Source: Candidatus Scatoplasma merdavium
GTDB taxonomy: Bacteria > Bacillota_I > Bacilli_A > RFN20 > CAG-288
Assembly: GCA_017694135.1 (NCBI GenBank)
Contig: JADING010000018.1
Coordinates: 1-8,830 of the forward strand
Length of the DNA stretch: 8,830 nucleotides
Direction of reading: 5' to 3'
Shown one piece after another: positions 5,241 to 8,830 of the stretch. The position numbers and the translations under genes are program-made. The notes under the pieces are model-generated. The model was not told the DNA's origin and did no database searches. It saw only the letters and a list, made by a program, of their open reading frames with translations. Position 1 is the stretch's first letter. Each line of letters starts with the position of its first letter.

Positions 5241-5564
5241 CTAGTTTTCAATAGATTCGAGGCAGTTAAGATAATCCTTAAGCTTTTTAACAAAGAGAGA
5301 ATTCAAAGAATAATAATAGTAGTTCTTACGTTTTATAGTGCGGTAAGAAACAATCTTTGCATTGGTAAGTAAAGAAAGGTGATAAGAGCAAGCCGGGCGA
5401 GATATATGAAGCAAAGAAGCGATATCTCCAACTCTAAGGCCATTTTCACCAGCCTTAATTAAAACAGCACAAATTTTGATGCGTAACTTGTTACCGTACG
5501 CTTGGAATCCTTTCGATAGAGACAAAAGCTTATTTATCAGCTCTTCAATTTCGTTCTCAATCAT
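5241..5564 (-). CDS. ArsR-family winged helix-turn-helix regulator, 107 aa
   Basis: This is a small DNA-binding protein, probably a dimer that represses its own unit. The winged-helix core runs from about residue 25 to 90: LRIKICAVLIKAGENGLRVGDIASLL, recognition helix SRPACSYHLSLL, and wing KIVSYRTIKRKNYYYYSL. The first and last helices are suited to dimerisation. The classical ELCVCDL metal site is absent and the only cysteines are in ICAVL, PACSY and LNCLES, so metal sensing is not supported. A thiol or other signal remains open. The ATG at 5564 has no Shine-Dalgarno sequence and I see no better start. It precedes the acetyltransferase gene by 43 nt, and palindromes lie in its upstream region. 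Confidence 0.85.
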   Translation of the reverse strand: MIENEIEELINKLLSLSKGFQAYGNKLRIKICAVLIKAGENGLRVGDIASLLHISRPACSYHLSLLTNAKIVSYRTIKRKNYYYYSLNSLFVKKLKDYLNCLESIEN

Positions 5565-5592
5565 AAATAAACAAATTTAATTTTATATTTTT

Positions 5593-5614
5593 ATAGAGAT
5601 TTTTCAAGCTCTAT
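5593..5614 (-). promoter_or_regulatory. Inverted repeat ATAGAG-N10-CTCTAT near the arsR promoter
   Basis: Perfect 6-bp arms lie 30-50 bp upstream of the regulator start codon, overlapping a possible TTGAAA -35 (minus strand, 5602-5607). It may be an operator or a leader hairpin. The evidence is position and symmetry only. Confidence 0.35.
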
Positions 5615-5627
5615 TTTCAGCATCTGA

Positions 5628-5649
5628 ATAAAAATATTAATGTTTTTAT
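5628..5649 (-). promoter_or_regulatory. Candidate ArsR operator: 22-bp AT-rich imperfect palindrome
   Basis: ATAAAAATATT (5628-5638) and AATGTTTTTAT (5639-5649) are inverted copies with one mismatch pair. ArsR-family repressors typically bind AT-rich dyads of about this size upstream of their own gene, and this one lies 64 bp before the regulator start. The local sequence is very AT-rich, which raises the chance of accidental symmetry. Confidence 0.45.
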
Positions 5650-5682
5650 ATATAAACTTGTGGTATTTCTCTAATAAATTTA

Positions 5683-6957
5683 TTATTTTTTAATTGTTGT
5701 CAAATTTGTTAAAAACTTGTTTACAACGTCTTTGAGCTGCCTGCATACATCGGAAGCGTTAACAAGATCCATGGCGTATTTCTCACTCAAGTTCTCACTT
5801 GTTTTTCCTAAAAGCAAGCTTGCAACAGCTAGAGGCAAGCATCCTTTAACACCTTTAGTTAAAAGTCCAGCAGCTATGCCAGAAAGGACATCTCCACTAC
5901 CCCCTTTAGCTAAGGCGGGTGTACCAGAAATATTTATGTACTTCTCTTTTTTGTTAGCTATATATGAATAGCAGCTTTTTAAATCGACATTAACATCGTA
6001 TTTTTTTACGAATTCATCTAGGTATTTAAAAGGATCCATCTCTAGATTAGAAAGTGAAACACCTGTTAATCTCTCAAATTCTTTCATATGAGGAGTTAGA
6101 TAAACATCGCAAGTTTTTTCAATTAAAACATCCGTTCCAAATTTAGACAGGCTATTCAATCCATCCGCATCAATAAGAAGTTTGTTATTGTAATTGCTTA
6201 GCAAATAAATAAGGCTCTTATATACATTTTCACTCACCCCTAATCCCATGCCTATGGCGATAACATCGTATGATAACGCCCTTTTTAAAAAGTCCTCGTC
6301 ATAAGCCATATATCCATTTTCATCTTTATAAGTATCGTAAATTACTTCCGGCTGATCTAAAGACTGATATAGATGCAGCATTGAATCAGGGCAAGCTAAA
6401 CAAGCGTATCCACTACCGAGACTCAGGGCGGATAAAGCTAAACTCGAAAGATATACTCCTCCTGGCAACAATCTAGATCCACCGATAATTAATACCCTTT
6501 TATAGCTTCCTTTATTGGTTCTTTTCTTTCTCTTAGGGAAAAATTGTAAAGCATCTTCTTGTTTAACTACATTTATTTGAGTATTAATATTTGCCTTATT
6601 TAACAATAAAAGCTCATTGAACCTATCAATTAAAGGGGCGAAAAAGATTTCTTCGATGTGCGCCTTAAAGCTAAGTAGAACATCGCAGTTGCAAGAAGGA
6701 TAAATTAAACAAACGGTCTTTTTAAAAGACAGATCATCTTCGACTTGATTAAAAGAAAAGACTATTCTTACACCTTTCCCGTTTTTAAAAGGAGAAAGCT
6801 TGCTTTTTAAATAAGCGTGCTCGCTATCAAAGACAAAAGTACAGCCTTCATTTTTAATTAACTCATCGTCATTTAAATAATCGACAAGGCTAGTAAAGCA
6901 AGAGTCATCAAAATCTGCCTCTGATTTATATCTAGTTAATGGTAAACACGCTTCCAT
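5683..6957 (-). CDS. nnrD: ADP/ATP-dependent NAD(P)H-hydrate dehydratase NnrD with an atypical N-terminal domain, 424 aa
   Basis: The C-terminal part repairs hydrated NAD(P)H (NADHX, NADPHX) by nucleotide-dependent dehydration. I place the start at the ATG 6955-6957, 5 nt after GAGGGA. A longer frame to 7110 would run back through the divergent nitroreductase gene. Residues from about 135 to 424 form the ribokinase-like YjeF C-terminal domain: KGSYKRVLIIGGSRLLPGG (149-167), GMGLG (236-240), LLIDADGLNSL (260-270), TPHMKEF (288-294), LK in place of the usual LKG near 326, and KGGSGDVLSG (351-360) with catalytic D356. Residues 1-130 do not show the epimerase (NnrE) GNNGGDG or catalytic motifs. 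A stretch at about 81-110 faintly recalls the end of an NnrE domain. This is shorter than the usual fused protein of about 500 aa. Confidence 0.88.
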   Translation of the reverse strand: MEACLPLTRYKSEADFDDSCFTSLVDYLNDDELIKNEGCTFVFDSEHAYLKSKLSPFKNGKGVRIVFSFNQVEDDLSFKKTVCLIYPSCNCDVLLSFKAHIEEIFFAPLIDRFNELLLLNKANINTQINVVKQEDALQFFPKRKKRTNKGSYKRVLIIGGSRLLPGGVYLSSLALSALSLGSGYACLACPDSMLHLYQSLDQPEVIYDTYKDENGYMAYDEDFLKRALSYDVIAIGMGLGVSENVYKSLIYLLSNYNNKLLIDADGLNSLSKFGTDVLIEKTCDVYLTPHMKEFERLTGVSLSNLEMDPFKYLDEFVKKYDVNVDLKSCYSYIANKKEKYINISGTPALAKGGSGDVLSGIAAGLLTKGVKGCLPLAVASLLLGKTSENLSEKYAMDLVNASDVCRQLKDVVNKFLTNLTTIKK

Positions 6958-6973
6958 ATTTCCCTCTAAAAAA

Positions 6974-6979
6974 ATTATA
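6974..6979 (-). promoter_or_regulatory. nnrD -10 box TATAAT
   Basis: A perfect TATAAT on the minus strand ends 7 nt before the GAGGGA ribosome binding site of nnrD. The start point would be near 6967. It is back-to-back with the nitroreductase -10 box, 11 bp away. No clear -35 is seen. Confidence 0.55.
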
Positions 6980-6990
6980 CACACTAAAGA

Positions 6991-6996
6991 TATAAT
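6991..6996 (+). promoter_or_regulatory. Nitroreductase operon -10 box TATAAT
   Basis: TATAAT lies 6 nt before GGAGG (7003-7007), which itself is 8 nt before the ATG. Transcription would begin at the ribosome binding site. The -35 region is AT-rich and unconvincing. Confidence 0.55.
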
Positions 6997-7015
6997 AATA
7001 ACGGAGGAAGTTAAT

Positions 7016-7480
7016 ATGGAAAGAAAACAGGTTGAAGAAATTATATCCTCAAGAAAAAGCGTTCGTTCCTTTTCTAATGACAAAGTCGAACTAGAAGATA
7101 TAGCTACCATCGTTAACTGCGGTTTAAAAGCACCTTGCGCAAGAGGTATCCACGCCGGCCATATCTATTCGTTTATTAAAGGCGAAGCTAAATACAACCG
7201 CTTAGTTAAATACGCCTCTGATGAAACAGGAAGAGATCCTTTTTACGGAGGAAATGTCATATTAGTGGTCGCTATGGATCCATCATCTCTTTATCCTGAT
7301 TTAGATGGTGCCGCCATTATTGAGAACATGCTCTTAGCAGCTTCAATGCTCGGTTTAGGCGCTTGCTGGATCAATTCTCCACGAAAGTTTTTAAACGAAC
7401 ATCCAAATTACAAAACAGAACTAGGTATCGATACTAATAACAAAGTTATCGCAAGTATCGTTGTTTCTCACAAAGCTTAA
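7016..7480 (+). CDS. Short nitroreductase-family FMN oxidoreductase, 154 aa
   Basis: It is predicted to be an FMN-dependent, NAD(P)H-using reductase that works as a homodimer. The physiological substrate is unknown. The FMN-phosphate motif SRKSVRSF (12-19) opens the fold, and APCARG stands where APSxxNxQPW-type residues are usual. DGAAIIENMLLAASMLGLGACWI (about 98-121) is the conserved central helix and glycine turn. The C-terminus is KVIASIVVSHKA. At 154 aa it belongs to the short end of the superfamily. ATG 7016 follows GGAGG at 8 nt. It diverges from nnrD with a 58-bp shared promoter region, and a single base separates its TAA from the next ATG, so the downstream flavoprotein gene is almost surely co-translated. 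Confidence 0.88.
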   Translation: MERKQVEEIISSRKSVRSFSNDKVELEDIATIVNCGLKAPCARGIHAGHIYSFIKGEAKYNRLVKYASDETGRDPFYGGNVILVVAMDPSSLYPDLDGAAIIENMLLAASMLGLGACWINSPRKFLNEHPNYKTELGIDTNNKVIASIVVSHKA

Positions 7481-7481
7481 A

Positions 7482-8621
7482 ATGCGCGTTGTAGCAATTG
7501 GAGGTGGAGTATCTTCCTGCACCTTTGCCTCAATATATAAAAGTAAACATCCAAAAGATGAAGTCTTTATCATTGAACAAAATAAAGATATCCTTTCTCG
7601 CGTCTTAGTAAGCGGAAATGGGCGAGCAAACTTATTCAATGAACGCTTTTTAAGTGACACCTCAACTTGTTTTAACAATCCTTCAGAATATCAAAGACTC
7701 ATAGACAAGCATCTCGTCAAAGACTTTTTAAACGACTATTTAAACAAGATAAATCTATCGATAATCAAAGATGAAGAAGGAAGATGCTACCCTTATTCAA
7801 ACACCGCTAAAAGCGTAAAAAGACAGATGCTAGACTATCTAACTAAACTCAAAGTTAATATTGTTAGAGAAAGCAAAGTAATTTCTATAGACACGAAAGA
7901 AAAGACAATCACCTATTTAAAAGACAATAAGAAAGAAAAGATGAATTACGATACGCTCTATTTTGGTATTGGAGGTGTAGCTTACGATAGGAACAAAGAA
8001 AACTACTTAGATTTATTCAAAACTCTTAATGTAAAATACGAGTGTTTTGAACCTGGATTAGTTCCTCTTATTACTAAAGAAAAGATTCCAAATTACTTAG
8101 TTGGTTCAAGGCTCAAATGCAAAATTACCCTTTTGATAAGCCAAAAAGAACTCTATTCAGAAGAAGGAGAGATTCTCTTTAAAAAAGACGGTCTTTCAGG
8201 AATCTCCATCTTCAATGCTTCGCTGTTTATCAAAGAAAACTCCCCAGCTAATTATCAAATAAAAATAGATCCATTTAATAGAAATCCATTCAATCAAATG
8301 CCAGAACTTAACAGCAAAACGTTGTATGGGATATTAAACGAAAAAATTTCTGATTATATCTTGGACAAACTGAGACTAAACTCGTTCACTAAAGAAAATA
8401 TAATTGAATCTTTAACATTCAAAATCAATGGAAAATACCCATTAAAAGAGGCTCAGATATCTTTAGGTGGAATTGAGACTTTTGAAATAGATAACACATT
8501 CCATCTAAAAGAAAACCCTTCGGTAATTATCGGTGGAGAAAGCTTAAACATCCACGCTATATGCGGCGGATTTAACATGGGTTTCGCCTTTTTAAGCGGG
8601 TATAAAGCTGGAAACAACTAA
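7482..8621 (+). CDS. BaiN/HI0933-like FAD-dependent oxidoreductase, 379 aa
   Basis: This is a flavoprotein of the BaiN/HI0933 (aminoacetone oxidase-like) family. The reaction is unknown for most members. The start is ATG 7482, one base after the nitroreductase stop, with no ribosome binding site, so translation probably relies on coupling. An upstream TTG at 7461 would overlap the previous gene and is not favoured. The N-terminal dinucleotide fold is VVAIGGGVSSCTFA (3-16). The family motif reads SGNGRANLFN (44-53), where homologues usually have GRCN, so the cysteine is replaced by alanine. EEGRCYPYS follows, and the C-terminal FAD contact is GGESLNIHAICGGFN (351-365). Length is close to the family's usual 390-410. 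The gene ends 4 bases into the convergent phosphatase-like gene. Confidence 0.87.
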   Translation: MRVVAIGGGVSSCTFASIYKSKHPKDEVFIIEQNKDILSRVLVSGNGRANLFNERFLSDTSTCFNNPSEYQRLIDKHLVKDFLNDYLNKINLSIIKDEEGRCYPYSNTAKSVKRQMLDYLTKLKVNIVRESKVISIDTKEKTITYLKDNKKEKMNYDTLYFGIGGVAYDRNKENYLDLFKTLNVKYECFEPGLVPLITKEKIPNYLVGSRLKCKITLLISQKELYSEEGEILFKKDGLSGISIFNASLFIKENSPANYQIKIDPFNRNPFNQMPELNSKTLYGILNEKISDYILDKLRLNSFTKENIIESLTFKINGKYPLKEAQISLGGIETFEIDNTFHLKENPSVIIGGESLNIHAICGGFNMGFAFLSGYKAGNN

Positions 8622-8830
8622 AACTTAACCATCAAAAAGGTTATATCATCAATAGTTTTAAAACGCGGATATTTATTGCAATCCTTGTCTTTGTAAGATC
8701 TGTTTTTTATTTCTAAAATAACCTTTTGCGCATCTTCTTTACTATGAATAGAATCCAGGCACATTTCTAACGATGAAAAGATGTTTAAAGTATCAAAAGC
8801 CTGGGCAAATCCATCGGTAAACATATATAT
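8618..8830 (-). CDS. C-terminal fragment of a PP2C-like protein phosphatase (cut by the window edge)
   Basis: Seventy codons are visible, open to the right edge and ending in TAG at 8618-8620. The fragment begins with FTDGFAQAF, which resembles the metal-binding TDG/SDG motif of PP2C phosphatases. It closes with TIDDITFLMVKF, resembling the final DDxT metal-binding motif and last beta strand. Their spacing of about 50 residues fits that fold. This would be a metal-dependent serine/threonine phosphatase, but only the end is seen, so SpoIIE/RsbU-like variants cannot be excluded. The stop codon overlaps the BaiN-like gene by 4 nt and I see no strong terminator between them. Confidence 0.6.
   Translation of the reverse strand: MYMFTDGFAQAFDTLNIFSSLEMCLDSIHSKEDAQKVILEIKNRSYKDKDCNKYPRFKTIDDITFLMVKF

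Noticed and set aside
6958..7110. N-terminal extension of nnrD to 7110
   Set aside because: It runs antisense through the nitroreductase start and both divergent promoters. The ATG at 6957 has a good RBS.
7421..7678. 85-codon minus-strand frame
   Set aside because: Antisense to the nitroreductase end and BaiN-like start, with no supporting features.
8626..8643. TAACC/GGTTA hairpin after the BaiN-like gene as a terminator
   Set aside because: Only a 5-bp stem, an 8-nt loop and no T-run on either strand.
1..8830. tRNA genes, rRNA, CRISPR arrays, intact transposons, defence or toxin-antitoxin systems
   Set aside because: No cloverleaf, spaced repeats, intact transposase or recognisable defence gene was seen on either strand.

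Overview
This is a low-GC bacterial segment, with a composition by eye of roughly mid-to-high 30s % GC. It looks like a Firmicutes/Bacilli or Mollicutes-related lineage with a modest genome. Supporting signs are strong GGAGG-type ribosome binding sites, TATAAT -10 boxes, an HrcA-type CIRCE operator in front of groES, a small ArsR-type regulator, and short compact genes. Trp is written TGG and no gene is interrupted by TGA, so standard translation (code 11) fits. No gene whose stop is visible ends in TGA. I cannot name the species.

Layout. Bases 1-492 hold no intact gene. They contain decayed, possibly mobile-element-derived sequence, a plus-strand terminator-like hairpin, and a striking nested hairpin that probably terminates groESL. 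Bases 493-2408 (minus) are groES-groEL. Their promoter is overlapped by a CIRCE operator, with a second degenerate CIRCE-like copy exactly 30 bp upstream. Bases 2505-3422 (minus) are psuG, pseudouridine-5'-phosphate glycosidase. Bases 3423-3779 are non-coding but not empty. They hold a probable 240-nt structured RNA on the minus strand with its own -10 box, four nested long-range helices and a GAAA-loop terminator, followed by what looks like a separate psuG promoter. Bases 3780-4601 (plus) encode a VTT/TVP38-type membrane protein that is probably leaderless. Bases 4589-5564 (minus) are an ArsR-type regulator followed by a maltose/galactoside-type O-acetyltransferase. Bases 5683-6957 (minus) are NAD(P)HX dehydratase (nnrD) with an unusual N-terminal domain. 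Bases 7016-8621 (plus) are a two-gene flavoprotein operon, a short nitroreductase and a BaiN/HI0933-type FAD protein. Bases 8618-8830 (minus) are the C-terminal end of a PP2C-like phosphatase cut by the window edge.

How the parts relate. The groESL block is a classic repressor-controlled chaperonin operon. nnrD and the nitroreductase/BaiN pair diverge from back-to-back promoters, and all concern nicotinamide or flavin redox chemistry, so co-location may reflect cofactor repair and redox housekeeping. This is inference. The arsR-acetyltransferase pair is probably one transcription unit with a palindromic operator upstream.

The most interesting items are the unassigned structured RNA at about 3462-3706 with three loop-located CGUUAG motifs, the doubled CIRCE arrangement, the repeated ultra-short-leader promoter architecture, the groEL-downstream hairpin that also buries a ribosome binding site, and the degenerate N-terminal domain on NnrD. 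Family assignments come from recalled motifs only; no database search was possible.
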